From Pseudomonas sp. 10-1B (GTDB taxonomy: Bacteria > Pseudomonadota > Gammaproteobacteria > Pseudomonadales > Pseudomonadaceae): a stretch of 38,747 bases of DNA. The DNA lies in contig NZ_JYKS01000061.1 in assembly GCF_000935045.1 (NCBI RefSeq), forward strand, positions 1 through 38,747. Reading direction: 5' to 3'. Positions within the stretch are counted from its first letter, which is position 1, and each line of letters begins with the position of its first letter. Of the stretch, positions 1-8,022 are shown piece by piece. Position numbers and translations under genes: made by a program. Below the pieces are notes generated by a model. That model was not told where the DNA came from and did not search any database. It saw only the letters and a list, made by a program, of their open reading frames with translations.

Positions 1-94
1 GGCCGGTGAGCGCCAGCAACAGCAGGAACAGGGTGCAGACCAGGCTGCTCCAGGTGTGGATCACGGACCAGCGGCGGATGGCTGGGCTTTTCAT
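1..94 (-). CDS. PepSY-associated transmembrane protein, N-terminal fragment
   Basis: Only the first 31 codons lie in the window; the gene continues past the left edge. The peptide starts MKSPAIRRWSVIHTWSSLVC and runs into a hydrophobic stretch (TLFLLLLALTG). The pattern of a short basic N-terminus, a W..IHTW motif and then a membrane helix is typical of PepSY-associated membrane proteins found beside siderophore receptors, where they are thought to help inner-membrane iron handling or siderophore reduction. It lies downstream of and on the same strand as the TonB-dependent receptor, with a REP pair between them. The family call rests on this short segment and on context, so it is moderate. 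Confidence 0.55.
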   Translation of the reverse strand, partial: MKSPAIRRWSVIHTWSSLVCTLFLLLLALTG

Positions 95-124
95 CACGGT
101 ACCGATTCTTGTCTGTTGGACCGT

Positions 125-244
125 GGGGCTGCTGCGCAGCCCAATCGCCGGCAAGCCAGCTCCCACAGGTACAGCACAAGGCCCAGGGCATGTGCTGTAC
201 CTGTGGGAGCTGGCTTGCCGGCGATTGGGCCGCACAGCGGCCCC
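125..244. repeat. REP pair (class A), inverted
   Basis: Two head-to-head copies of a REP unit with core ATCGCCGGCAAGCCAGCTCC fill the gap between the receptor gene and the PepSY gene. Each half is extended by a short stem (GGGGCTGCTGCGCAGCCC on the left, GGGCCGCACAGCGGCCCC on the right). The element probably forms a large mRNA hairpin. Confidence 0.9.
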
Positions 245-251
245 CGTTCAC

Positions 252-2657
252 TCAGAACTTGTAGTTGACGCTGGCCACCACGTTGCGCTCATCGCCGTAG
301 TAGCACCAGTAGCCGTCACAGTTGGACAGGTAGTCTTTGTTGAACAGGTTCTTCGCTTCCACCGCTACGGTCAGGCCTTTCATGCTGTTGTCCAGGCGGC
401 CCAGGTCGTAGTGTACCGAGGCGTCATACACTGTGTACGAGCCCACATGGGCCAGCTCGGTGTTGGCGGTATTGCCGTAGGTGTCACCCACATAGCGCAC
501 ACCGCCGCCAATGCCGAAGCCATCCAGCAGGCCGCTGTTCCAGGTGTAGTCAGCCCACAGGGTGGCCTGGTTGCGCGGGATCAGCGCCATGCGATTGCCT
601 TTGTCGTTACCCTTGAGGATTTCGGTGTCGGTATAGGTATACGAGGCGATCGCCTTGAGGTTCTCGGTGACGTGGGTGGAGGCTTCCAGCTCCAGGCCGC
701 GCACCTGCAGTTCGCCCACCTGGCGGGTGATGCTGCCTTCGGTAACGCTGACGTTCTGCTGCTTCAGGTCATATACCGCTGCCGTGAGCAGGGTGTCAGT
801 GCCGACGGGCTGATACTTCACGCCCACTTCGTACTGACGGCCTTCGGTTGGCTCGAACGATTGCGTGGAGTTGACGTTGGCGCCACTGGCTGGCTGGAAC
901 GACTCGGTGTACGAGAAGTACGGCGTGATGCCGTTGTCGAACACGTAGCTCAGGCCGACGTTGCCACTGAAAGCCTTGTCGCGCTCAGTGCTGGTGGCAT
1001 CGTTCTGGTTGTGGAAGACCGTGCCGGTATGGATCCAGTCCTCACGCCCACCCAGGGTCAGGCGCCAGTTGTCGAGCGACATCTGGTCCTGGATGTAGGC
1101 ACCTGTCTGGTGGGTTTTCTGCTGGAAGTCCTGCATGGCGAAGTAGGTAACGTTCGACATGTCTGCACCGTAGACCGGGCGGACGACGTTGATTGGCGGA
1201 ACGCCCATGCCGTAGAGCCACTGATAGTTGGTATTGGAGCGTTGGTGATCAAGCCCCAGCAACAGCGTATGGCTGATGTCGCCGGTCTGGAAGTCGGCCT
1301 GGAAATTGTTATCGACCGCGAACTGGCTGATGTCTTCGTTGACGATACCTGACTCGCGATTGACGTTGCCGTCGACGTCGATGTTGTTGATGGTGGCGAC
1401 GTTGACCGCTTGGAACGACAGGTCGCTCTTGGTATAGCGCAAGTTCTGGCGGAATTGCCAGGTATCGTTCAGCCGGTGCTCGAACGCGTAGCCCAGCGCG
1501 TAGTAAGTGCGGTCATAAAAATCCCAGTCTGGCTCGCCCAGGTTCTTGTGGTGGGAGATTTTGCCTGCTGGGCTGCTTAGCTTGGTGCCTTGCAGCGGCA
1601 GGAACTGGCCAGTGATACCGGTATCGTCCCGGGTGTATTGGGAGATGAAGGTCAGCTTGGTGTCGTCATCGATGTTCCAGGTCAGGCTCGGTGCGATGTT
1701 GTAGCGCTTGTCCGGGATGTGGTCGACGGGCGCGTTGCTATCGCGTACCGCGCCGCTCACGCGGTAGAGAAACTGGCCTTCGTCGTCGATCTTGCCGGTA
1801 CTGTCGAAGTTGATCTGCTTGTGTTCGTTACTGCCGACCTGGGCTTCGACCTGGTGCGCGCTCTCAAGCTGAGGGCGACGGCTAACCATGTCGAGCATGC
1901 CGCCCGGTGGGGTCTGGCCATACACCGATGACGCCGGGCCGCGCAGTACGGTAATGCGTTCGAGGTTCCAGGGCTCGACCTTGGGGTTGGCGAACGAGCC
2001 TTTGGGCAGTGGCAGGCCGTCGAGGAACTGGGTCGGGTCGAAACCGCGCACACGCAGCCAGTCGGCGCGCGAATCGGAGCCGTAACCGCTGCTTTGCACG
2101 CCTGCGGTATAGCGCAGGGCGTCATTGAGGTTGAGGACCTGGCGATCATCCAGTTGCTGGCGGGTGATCACGGTCATCGAGCGCGGGGTCTCGACGATTG
2201 GGGTATCGGTCTTGGTGCCAGCGGCAGTGCGTGTGGCTACATAACCGCTGGAGGCACCCCAGGCGCTTTCATAGTTGGAATTAGCATTGATTGCCGTCAC
2301 TGGCAGCGCCAGTGCCCCTTCCGGCGTAGCCACCAGGCTGTAGCTGCCCACACTGCTCTGCTGCAGTTGCAGGCCGGTGCCGCGCAGGGCGGCTTGCAGG
2401 GCGCCGAGGCCGTCGTACTGGCCGTTCACCGGGGCCGAGGTGCGGCCGCTGACCAGTGCCGGGTCGATGGCCAGGGCGATACCGGCCTGGCTGGCGATCT
2501 GGTTGAGGGTGGTGGCCAGCGGAGCGCTGGGCAGGTCGTAGGCGCGCGGAGCGGATTGCTCAGCGGCGAACAGGGCAGGGCTGGCCAGCGGGGCGGCCAG
2601 GCCGATGGCCAGGGCCATCAGGCTGGGGCGCAGGATACGATCAACAGCACGGGACAT
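252..2657 (-). CDS. TonB-dependent siderophore receptor with STN signalling domain
   Basis: An outer-membrane receptor of 801 residues that imports a ferric siderophore using TonB energy and signals its occupancy inward. Visible parts: a signal peptide ending near residue 32 (SPALFAA), an STN domain at about 40-108 (DLPSAPLATTLNQIASQAGI), a TonB-box-like segment near 118-124, a plug domain at about 153-262 (ETPRSMTVITRQQL, LRGPASSVYGQTPPGG), and a beta-barrel ending in the terminal phenylalanine typical of outer-membrane proteins. The STN domain and the upstream FecR and FecI genes mark it as a cell-surface-signalling transducer. A GAGG ribosome site lies just before the ATG. The plug and barrel resemble hydroxamate-type (ferrichrome or ferrioxamine) receptors, but the ligand cannot be fixed from sequence alone. 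Confidence 0.93.
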   Translation of the reverse strand: MSRAVDRILRPSLMALAIGLAAPLASPALFAAEQSAPRAYDLPSAPLATTLNQIASQAGIALAIDPALVSGRTSAPVNGQYDGLGALQAALRGTGLQLQQSSVGSYSLVATPEGALALPVTAINANSNYESAWGASSGYVATRTAAGTKTDTPIVETPRSMTVITRQQLDDRQVLNLNDALRYTAGVQSSGYGSDSRADWLRVRGFDPTQFLDGLPLPKGSFANPKVEPWNLERITVLRGPASSVYGQTPPGGMLDMVSRRPQLESAHQVEAQVGSNEHKQINFDSTGKIDDEGQFLYRVSGAVRDSNAPVDHIPDKRYNIAPSLTWNIDDDTKLTFISQYTRDDTGITGQFLPLQGTKLSSPAGKISHHKNLGEPDWDFYDRTYYALGYAFEHRLNDTWQFRQNLRYTKSDLSFQAVNVATINNIDVDGNVNRESGIVNEDISQFAVDNNFQADFQTGDISHTLLLGLDHQRSNTNYQWLYGMGVPPINVVRPVYGADMSNVTYFAMQDFQQKTHQTGAYIQDQMSLDNWRLTLGGREDWIHTGTVFHNQNDATSTERDKAFSGNVGLSYVFDNGITPYFSYTESFQPASGANVNSTQSFEPTEGRQYEVGVKYQPVGTDTLLTAAVYDLKQQNVSVTEGSITRQVGELQVRGLELEASTHVTENLKAIASYTYTDTEILKGNDKGNRMALIPRNQATLWADYTWNSGLLDGFGIGGGVRYVGDTYGNTANTELAHVGSYTVYDASVHYDLGRLDNSMKGLTVAVEAKNLFNKDYLSNCDGYWCYYGDERNVVASVNYKF

Positions 2658-2736
2658 GCAGCGGCTCCTCGACGGATATTTGCGTACTGCTTCCTTGCCG
2701 AGCGAGATTTGAAAAGTGACAGGGCGACCCTGAAAA

Positions 2737-2755
2737 AAGTGAGAATTATTTAAAA
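2737..2755 (-). promoter_or_regulatory. possible Fur-like site upstream of the receptor gene
   Basis: Read on the minus strand this is TTTTAAATAATTCTCACTT, which resembles the AATGATTCTCATT half of Pseudomonas Fur boxes. It lies about 80 bases upstream of the receptor start, in an AT-rich patch after the REP pair. Iron control of the receptor separately from fecI is plausible, but the match is partial. Confidence 0.35.
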
Positions 2756-2770
2756 TTGTGTTTTGTCAGT

Positions 2771-2870
2771 ACCGGCCCTATCGCCGGCAAGCCAGCTCCC
2801 ACAGGTATCGCGCAGGTCTCAAGCGCTACGGGGGACCTGTGGGAGCTGGCTTGCCGGCGATAAGGCCGGT
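2771..2870. repeat. REP pair (class A) between fecR-like gene and receptor
   Basis: Inverted REP copies (TATCGCCGGCAAGCCAGCTC and its complement) separated by about 40 bases. The element begins six bases beyond the stop codon of the FecR-like gene, within the signalling operon, where it could limit read-through or protect the sigma/anti-sigma transcript. Confidence 0.9.
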
Positions 2871-2876
2871 ATAGGT

Positions 2877-3833
2877 TTACTTGGGAACGACGTTCACCCA
2901 CCACTGGGTATGCCGCTCGATCTTCACCGGCAATACCGGCACCAGCGACGCCAGTGCCAGGTCGGTGTCGGTCAGCGGGAAGCTGCCGGTCACGCGCAAG
3001 TCGGCGACCTTGGCGTCTACCCCGAGGTAGCCGCTGCGGTACTGGCCGAGGGCGGCCAGCAGGTCGCCCAGGCGCACGTTGTCCACCACCAGCATGCCGC
3101 GGGTCCAGGCGTCGGCACCGGCTGGCACTGCGCCGACCTGGCCGAGGCCGTTGGCGTTCATCAGCACCTGCTGGCCTTCGCGCAGGACCTGCTCGTCGCC
3201 ACTGTTCAGCGGCATGGCGCCGACCGAGGCTTGCAGCACTTCCAGGCGTGTACCGTTGGCTTCGCGGCGCACCAGGAAGCGCGTGCCCAGCGGGCGCAGA
3301 CGACCATCGTCGGTGCGCACCAGCAGTGGGCGAGGGTCCTGGTGGCCGGTTTCGACGGAGATCTCGCCCTGGTGCAGCACGATTACCCGTTGCTCGCCTT
3401 CGTAGTCGATATCCACGGCGGTGTGGGTGTTCAGGCTCAGCAGGGTGCCATCTTCCAGGCGCAGGGTACGCAGCTCGCCGGTGGCGGTGCGCTGGTCGGC
3501 CAGCCAGTAGCTTGGCGCGAGCGACGGTGCGCCGACCCAGGCCAGCAGCGAACCGAGCAGGAACATGCCGGCCAGCCCCCCGCCGACCTTGCCGATACGC
3601 CGACGCAGGCCGACGCGCGATTGCAACAGGGCTTGGCGTGCCGGGCCAGCGGCCGCACTGACACGCTGGTCGAGGGCACCGAGCTGGCGCCAGGCACGGG
3701 CGTGTTCCTCGCTGGCGGCGTGCCAACGCATGAACTCGTTGCGCTCATCGGGCGTGCCGCTGGCGTCATCCAGGCTGAGTTTCCAGGCAATGGCGGCTTC
3801 CAGCACCCGGGACGAAACCGGTGCGTTGCTCAC
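2877..3833 (-). CDS. fecR: FecR-family anti-sigma factor / sigma regulator
   Basis: A single-pass inner-membrane regulator of 318 residues that binds the neighbouring ECF sigma factor in the cytoplasm and the receptor STN domain in the periplasm. Visible parts: an N-terminal DUF4880-type segment (about 5-52, with EFMRWHAASEEHARAW), one membrane helix at about 83-101, a FecR domain (about 115-205), and a C-terminal STN-like domain (about 248-318). A Gly-Thr pair at 183-184 in PLGTRFLV matches the position where related Pseudomonas FoxR/FiuR proteins self-cleave. I chose the GTG at 3833 because it overlaps the sigma-factor stop by four bases (GTGA), implying coupled translation; the longer frame upstream lies inside the sigma gene. 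The gene name denotes the family. Confidence 0.9.
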   Translation of the reverse strand: MSNAPVSSRVLEAAIAWKLSLDDASGTPDERNEFMRWHAASEEHARAWRQLGALDQRVSAAAGPARQALLQSRVGLRRRIGKVGGGLAGMFLLGSLLAWVGAPSLAPSYWLADQRTATGELRTLRLEDGTLLSLNTHTAVDIDYEGEQRVIVLHQGEISVETGHQDPRPLLVRTDDGRLRPLGTRFLVRREANGTRLEVLQASVGAMPLNSGDEQVLREGQQVLMNANGLGQVGAVPAGADAWTRGMLVVDNVRLGDLLAALGQYRSGYLGVDAKVADLRVTGSFPLTDTDLALASLVPVLPVKIERHTQWWVNVVPK

Positions 3834-4348
3834 GTCGGCTCCCCGTACAGGGCCACGTAGCATTGACGCATGCCCTGGGCGATGTACTGGCGCACCCGCG
3901 ACACCGAAACACCCAGGCGCTCGGCGATTTCGGCATGGCCCATGCCGTCCAGGCGGTTGTGCAGGAACGCCGCACGGGCCTTGCTCGACAGCTTGCCAAG
4001 CAGGCGGTCGATGGCCTTGAGGTCTTCGAGGATCAGGTGCTGCACTTCCGGGGATGGCTGTTCGGCTTCCGGGATCAGTGCCAGTTCGGCCAGGTAGGCC
4101 TGTTCCAGCGCAGCGCGACGGAAGTGGTCGAACATCAGCCCCTTGGCCACGGCGGCCAGGAACGCACGGGGTTCGCGGGGTGTGTCCAGTTGCTCACGAC
4201 CGAGCAGGCGCACGAAGGTGTCCTGGCTCAGGTCTTCGGCACGTTGGCGGCAGGCCATGCTGCGTTGCAGCCAGGCGAGCAGCCAGCCGCGATGGTCGCG
4301 GTACAGCGCACCGACCAGATCGGCGTGTGGGCTCTGTGCAGAAGACAA
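3830..4348 (-). CDS. fecI: FecI-like ECF RNA polymerase sigma factor
   Basis: An extracytoplasmic-function sigma factor of 172 residues that should direct transcription of the downstream receptor gene when the siderophore is bound. Region 2 spans about 10-75 (LYRDHRGWLLAWLQR, AEDLSQDTFVRLL) and region 4 about 108-165, with a helix-turn-helix in GHAEIAERLGVSVSRVRQYI. It heads the fecI-fecR-receptor order typical of iron-responsive surface signalling. The stop codon overlaps the GTG of the anti-sigma gene. A Fur-like site 29 bases upstream suggests iron repression. The gene name is a family label and does not imply citrate as the substrate. Confidence 0.92.
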   Translation of the reverse strand: MSSAQSPHADLVGALYRDHRGWLLAWLQRSMACRQRAEDLSQDTFVRLLGREQLDTPREPRAFLAAVAKGLMFDHFRRAALEQAYLAELALIPEAEQPSPEVQHLILEDLKAIDRLLGKLSSKARAAFLHNRLDGMGHAEIAERLGVSVSRVRQYIAQGMRQCYVALYGEPT

Positions 4349-4376
4349 GCAGCGTCCCCCCGGAACGTATGCATTA

Positions 4377-4395
4377 ACTAACGATAATTATTCGC
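4377..4395 (-). promoter_or_regulatory. candidate Fur box upstream of fecI
   Basis: The minus-strand 19-mer GCGAATAATTATCGTTAGT matches the classical Fur consensus at 12 of 19 positions by eye. It lies just upstream of the sigma-factor start, where iron-bound Fur would block the operon promoter. Confidence 0.5.
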
Positions 4396-4468
4396 GATTG
4401 TTGCAGAGGGAAGGGGGTGGGTGCAATGGACGCTTATCGGTTTGCCAGCATTGAGATGTGTTGCCTGT

Positions 4469-4566
4469 GCCGGCCTCTTCGCGGGTAAACCCGCTCCCAC
4501 AGGATCTCGTAACCTCCAAAGGTAGTGCAGTCCCTGTGGGAGCGGGTTTACCCGCGAAGAGGCCAG
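4469..4566. repeat. REP pair (class B), inverted
   Basis: Two inverted copies of a different REP class, with core TTCGCGGGTAAACCCGCTCC, lie between the fecI promoter region and the end of the exonuclease gene. Both halves carry the same inner variant (GGGTAAACCC / GGGTTTACCC). Confidence 0.9.
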
Positions 4567-4582
4567 CAAGGCCAATGCAAAA

Positions 4583-5293
4583 CTACAGGCCGTGATTGTG
4601 GATATTGCGCCGCCGCCACCCGCGCAACCGCTGCTCCAGCTGCAGCGGGCTGTCCAGTTGCTGGCGCCGGGCCTGGCTGAACAGGATCAGCGCAAGCTCG
4701 GCGGTTACCTGGGCATCGGCACTGGCATGATGGCGTTCTTCCACCAGCAGGCCAAACCGCGTCACCCAGTCATCCAGCCCTGCCTCGCGAAGAATGGTGT
4801 CGGGGTTGAGCATCGGTGCCAGTTCGGCAACGTCGAGGAATGGCGACTGCAAGCGGTAACCCAGGCTCTCCTTCAGCGCCCGTGCCAGCATGCGCTGGTC
4901 GAACGGTGCATGGAACGCCAGCACTGGGCTGTCACCAATGAAATCCAGCAAATCGAGCAAGGCCTCGGCCGGGTCGCAACCGGCTGCCAGGGCACTTGGC
5001 CCCAGGCCGTGGATCAGCACGCTGGCGTTGGTTTTAAGCGTAGGCCGGTGCAGGGTGCGCTCGAACTGCTGGGCAAAGTCGATGGCGCCGTCCTCGATGG
5101 CCACCGCCCCGATCGACAGCACCTGGTCGCGGTTGGGGTTCAGGCCGCTGGTTTCCAGGTCCAGCACCACCCAGCGCTGCTCGCGCAAGGTGCATACCCC
5201 CAGCGGGGCGGGCTTGGGCAACTGGGCCAGGCGCTGGCGCATGGCCTGGTCCAGCTCGGGCGCGCTGGGGCGCAGCCAGGCGAACAGGCTCAT
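4583..5293 (-). CDS. DEDDh 3'-5' exonuclease, DnaQ-like
   Basis: A 236-residue DnaQ-superfamily exonuclease. The acidic metal ligands are visible: ExoI D45 and E47 in VLDLETSG, ExoII D132 in HAPFDQR, and ExoIII HHASADA with H188/H189 and D193, which is the DEDDh variant of proofreading subunits and RNase T. The first 40 residues are a family-specific extension and there is no polymerase domain. Its ATG overlaps the stop of the upstream DUF294 gene (ATGA at 5290-5293), so the two are probably translated together. The substrate (DNA, RNA or small nucleotides) cannot be told from sequence. Confidence 0.9.
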   Translation of the reverse strand: MSLFAWLRPSAPELDQAMRQRLAQLPKPAPLGVCTLREQRWVVLDLETSGLNPNRDQVLSIGAVAIEDGAIDFAQQFERTLHRPTLKTNASVLIHGLGPSALAAGCDPAEALLDLLDFIGDSPVLAFHAPFDQRMLARALKESLGYRLQSPFLDVAELAPMLNPDTILREAGLDDWVTRFGLLVEERHHASADAQVTAELALILFSQARRQQLDSPLQLEQRLRGWRRRNIHNHGL

Positions 5294-7227
5294 AGCTGGT
5301 ACCGCAAGGCCAGGCTGCTTTGCAGGCGCTGGGCCTGGCGCAGGGACTCGCGCAGGATGCGGCGGTCCAGGTGGTTGAGGCTGTCTGGGTCGAGCCGGTT
5401 GGAGTACGGCAGGTTGTCGCGGGTCTGGCGTTGGTGCTGCTGCATGCGGGTTTGCTGGATGAAGTGGTAGGCCTCTTCATAGGCAGCGCCGTCCAGCGCC
5501 TCGATCACCCCCTTGGCTACCAGCTGGCGCAGCCGGTCCAGGGTATTGCAGGCGCCGATGCCATTGGCCAGGGCCAGCAGCCGGGCGCCATCGACGAAGG
5601 GCGTCAGGCCCTGGACCTTGAGGTCGAGGGTGGCGGCTTTGTCATTGCCCTGGCGGGTCAGCACGAATTCGCGCAGGCGACCCACGGGCGGGCGCTGGCG
5701 CAGGGCGTTGTCGGCGAGCATGCGCTGGAAAATTCGGTTGTCGGCCACTTGGTCGAGCAGGCCCTGGCGCAATTGCTCGCAGCCTTGCTCGTCGCCCCAC
5801 ACCACGCGCAGGTCGAAATAGATGCTCGAACCCAGCAGGTTTTCCGGGCTGGCTTCGCGGACAAACCCGGCAAAGCGCCGCGCCCATTCGCTGCGCGACA
5901 GGCACAGCTCGGGGTTACCGGCCATGACGTTACCCTTGCACAGGGTGAAGCCGCATTGGGCCAGGCACTGGTTGATGTACTGCGCCAGTGGCAACAGGCG
6001 GGCACGGATGGCATCGGCCTCGATGCTGTTCGCGGCTTCGAAGAGAATGCCGTTGTCCTGATCGGTGTGCAGGGTCTGCTCGCGTCGCCCTTCGCTGCCG
6101 AAGCACAACCAGCTGAACGGCACGCCCGGGTCACCGCGCTCGGCCAGCGCCAGCTCGATCACGCGGCACACGGTGTGGTCGTTGAGCAAGGTGATGATCT
6201 GGGTGATCTGCGTGGACGACGCGCCATGGGCCAGCATGCGCTCGACCAGTTGGCTGATTTCGCCGCGCAGCGAGACCAGGGTATCCAGGCGGGGCGCATG
6301 GCGGATGGTGCGCGCCAGGTGCACCAGGTCGACTCGTTGCAGCGAAAACAGGTCGCGCTCCGAAACTACCCCGCACAGGCGCCGGTTTTCTACCAGGCAC
6401 ACGTGGGCGATATGCCGTTCGGTCATGGCCATGGCGGCGTCGAAGGCACTGGCCTGGGGGCTGAGGTAGAACGGCTTGGCCGTCATGTGCCGCTCGATGG
6501 GCGCGCCTAGGTCGGCATCGGCCGCAGCCACCACCTGGCGCAGGTCGCGCAGGGTGAAGATGCCAGTGGGGTAGCGCTGCGGGTCGACCACCACGATGCT
6601 GCCAACCTGTTGCTCGTGCATCAGCCGCACGGCTTCGCGCAGGGGCGTGTCGGCGCTGCACACCACCGGGTGACGCATGGCCAGTTCACCCAGCGGGGTG
6701 TTCAGCGAGTACTGAGTGCCAAGGGTTTCCACCGCGCGCTGGCGTACTTGCTGGTTGACCTGGTCGAGCAGGCTGCTGACGCCGCGCAGGGCAAAATCCC
6801 GAAACACTTCGGACATCGAGAACACGCGGATGAACGCGGCCTTGTTCAACTGCAAGCAGAAGGTATCTTCACCGGCAAGGTGCTCGGTGCGGGTCGCCCG
6901 CTCGCCCAGCAAGGCGGCCAGCGGGAAGCATTCGCCACTGGTGATCTCGAAGGTGGTCTCGACACCGGGTTTGACCAAGTGCTGGCGTTCGCCGACCACA
7001 CGGCCTTGCTTGACGATGTAGAAGTGCTCGACCGGCCCGTCGGCAGGTTTGACGATGCTCTCGCCGCTGGCATAGAAGCGCAGTTGGCACTGCTCGACCA
7101 GGTAGGCCAAGTGGCTGTGTTCCATCTGGTTGAACGGCGGAAAACGCTGCAGGAACTGCAGGGTGCCCTGGATGTTCTGCAGCACTGCCGTCCTGCTTGC
7201 CTGGCTGTAGGCGTCCTTTTTGCTCAT
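5290..7227 (-). CDS. cNMP-binding / CBS-pair / DUF294 nucleotidyltransferase-like protein
   Basis: A cytoplasmic 645-residue multidomain protein with no membrane segments. Order: cyclic-nucleotide-binding-like domain (about 25-140), two CBS motifs (about 178-236 and 246-305) likely to sense adenine nucleotides, then a DUF294 nucleotidyltransferase-like domain with FGSEGRREQTLHTDQDNG at 376-393, and a helical DUF294 C-terminal region. The GS-x-GR-x-E...D-x-D pattern matches GlnD-type nucleotidyltransferases and keeps its metal-binding acids, so activity is plausible, but the target is unknown. I see no clear Shine-Dalgarno before the ATG at 7227. The gene is coupled to the downstream exonuclease and divergent from an orphan receiver gene. 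Confidence 0.88.
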   Translation of the reverse strand: MSKKDAYSQASRTAVLQNIQGTLQFLQRFPPFNQMEHSHLAYLVEQCQLRFYASGESIVKPADGPVEHFYIVKQGRVVGERQHLVKPGVETTFEITSGECFPLAALLGERATRTEHLAGEDTFCLQLNKAAFIRVFSMSEVFRDFALRGVSSLLDQVNQQVRQRAVETLGTQYSLNTPLGELAMRHPVVCSADTPLREAVRLMHEQQVGSIVVVDPQRYPTGIFTLRDLRQVVAAADADLGAPIERHMTAKPFYLSPQASAFDAAMAMTERHIAHVCLVENRRLCGVVSERDLFSLQRVDLVHLARTIRHAPRLDTLVSLRGEISQLVERMLAHGASSTQITQIITLLNDHTVCRVIELALAERGDPGVPFSWLCFGSEGRREQTLHTDQDNGILFEAANSIEADAIRARLLPLAQYINQCLAQCGFTLCKGNVMAGNPELCLSRSEWARRFAGFVREASPENLLGSSIYFDLRVVWGDEQGCEQLRQGLLDQVADNRIFQRMLADNALRQRPPVGRLREFVLTRQGNDKAATLDLKVQGLTPFVDGARLLALANGIGACNTLDRLRQLVAKGVIEALDGAAYEEAYHFIQQTRMQQHQRQTRDNLPYSNRLDPDSLNHLDRRILRESLRQAQRLQSSLALRYQL

Positions 7228-7253
7228 GAAACTGACCGTATCGCTATGCCGGA

Positions 7254-7273
7254 CTATATATATCTATATATAG
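7254..7273. promoter_or_regulatory. AT-rich inverted repeat in a divergent intergenic region
   Basis: A perfect 9+2+9 inverted repeat (CTATATATA TC TATATATAG) sits 27 bases upstream of the DUF294 start in otherwise GC-rich DNA. It could supply a -10 element to either strand, or bind a regulator. No family is assigned. Confidence 0.45.
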
Positions 7274-7440
7274 GTGTCGGCCATGTTGTTCTCTGCCTCC
7301 ATGGTCGGCTTGCGGCGGTGTGGTGCCCATTGGACGTAAGTCTATGAGCGCCGCTGTCAAAGACCCGACGAAAGGTGAAACGGGTTACGCAAGTTGTGCG
7401 GTCCTAATAGCTGAAGCGGAATTTTTTTGACGAGATGACC

Positions 7441-7884
7441 ATGCCTGAGCACACCGACATCCTGAATGACGACGAGCGCGAGGCATTGGCGGTGGTGAGT
7501 GCCCCGGTGGCGCTCAAGCCACTGGTGCTGGTGGTGGATGACAATGCGGTCAGCCGCGAAGCACTGATCCTGTATCTGAAAAGCCGGGGTATCGACTGCG
7601 TGGGGGCGGACGGGGCCGAGGAGGCCAGGCTGTACCTGCACTACCAACAGCGCATCGGTTTGATGATCACGGACTTGCGTATGCAGCCTGAGGATGGTCT
7701 GGACCTGATTCGCAAGATTCGCGAGTCGGAGCGGGCGGAATTGTCGATCATCGTGGTATCGGGTGATACCGATGTGAAAGAGGCGGTGGACGTGATGCAC
7801 CTGGGGGTGGTGGATTTTCTGCTCAAGCCGGTGGACCTGGGCAAGCTGCTGGAGCTGGTGAAGAAAGAGTTGAAGCTAGAGTAG
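7441..7884 (+). CDS. orphan single-domain response regulator
   Basis: A 147-residue protein made of a short acidic N-terminal tail and one receiver domain, with no output domain. Landmarks: the acidic pair in LVVDDNAVSR, the phosphoacceptor aspartate in LMITDLRMQPEDG, the serine switch residue in IIVVSGDT, and the conserved lysine in DFLLKPVDLGK. No histidine kinase lies nearby. It probably acts as a phospho-relay or protein-interaction switch. An ATG at 7435 is also in frame, but GACGAG directly abuts it and gives sensible spacing only to the ATG at 7441, so I prefer 7441. It is divergent from the DUF294-exonuclease pair, which may be functionally linked. Confidence 0.88.
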   Translation: MPEHTDILNDDEREALAVVSAPVALKPLVLVVDDNAVSREALILYLKSRGIDCVGADGAEEARLYLHYQQRIGLMITDLRMQPEDGLDLIRKIRESERAELSIIVVSGDTDVKEAVDVMHLGVVDFLLKPVDLGKLLELVKKELKLE

Positions 7885-7896
7885 GCAGAGGCCTGT

Positions 7897-8006
7897 ACCG
7901 GCCTCATCGCCGGCAAGCCAGCTCCCACAGGGACCGTACAGATTCCGAAGCCTGTGCAGTTCCTGTGGGAGCTGGCTTGCCAGCGATTGGGCCGCAAAGC
8001 GGCCCC
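7897..8006. repeat. REP pair (class A), inverted
   Basis: Inverted class A REP copies (CATCGCCGGCAAGCCAGCTC) between the convergent ends of the receiver gene and glcB. They are likely to serve as a bidirectional transcript end. Confidence 0.9.
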
Positions 8007-8022
8007 CATTCGCAGATGTTGC

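Noticed and set aside
6..1352. Long plus-strand reading frame opposite the receptor gene
   Set aside because: It is antisense to the well-supported TonB-dependent receptor, shows no family motif, and reflects the codon bias of GC-rich DNA. The same applies to other long antisense frames, for example those opposite glcB, fadE, the S9 peptidase and pqqB.
2672..2694. ECF-type promoter GGAAG-N15-CGT before the receptor
   Set aside because: It would start transcription almost at the ribosome site, too close to the ATG; the true sigma-dependent promoter is probably further upstream near the AT-rich patch.
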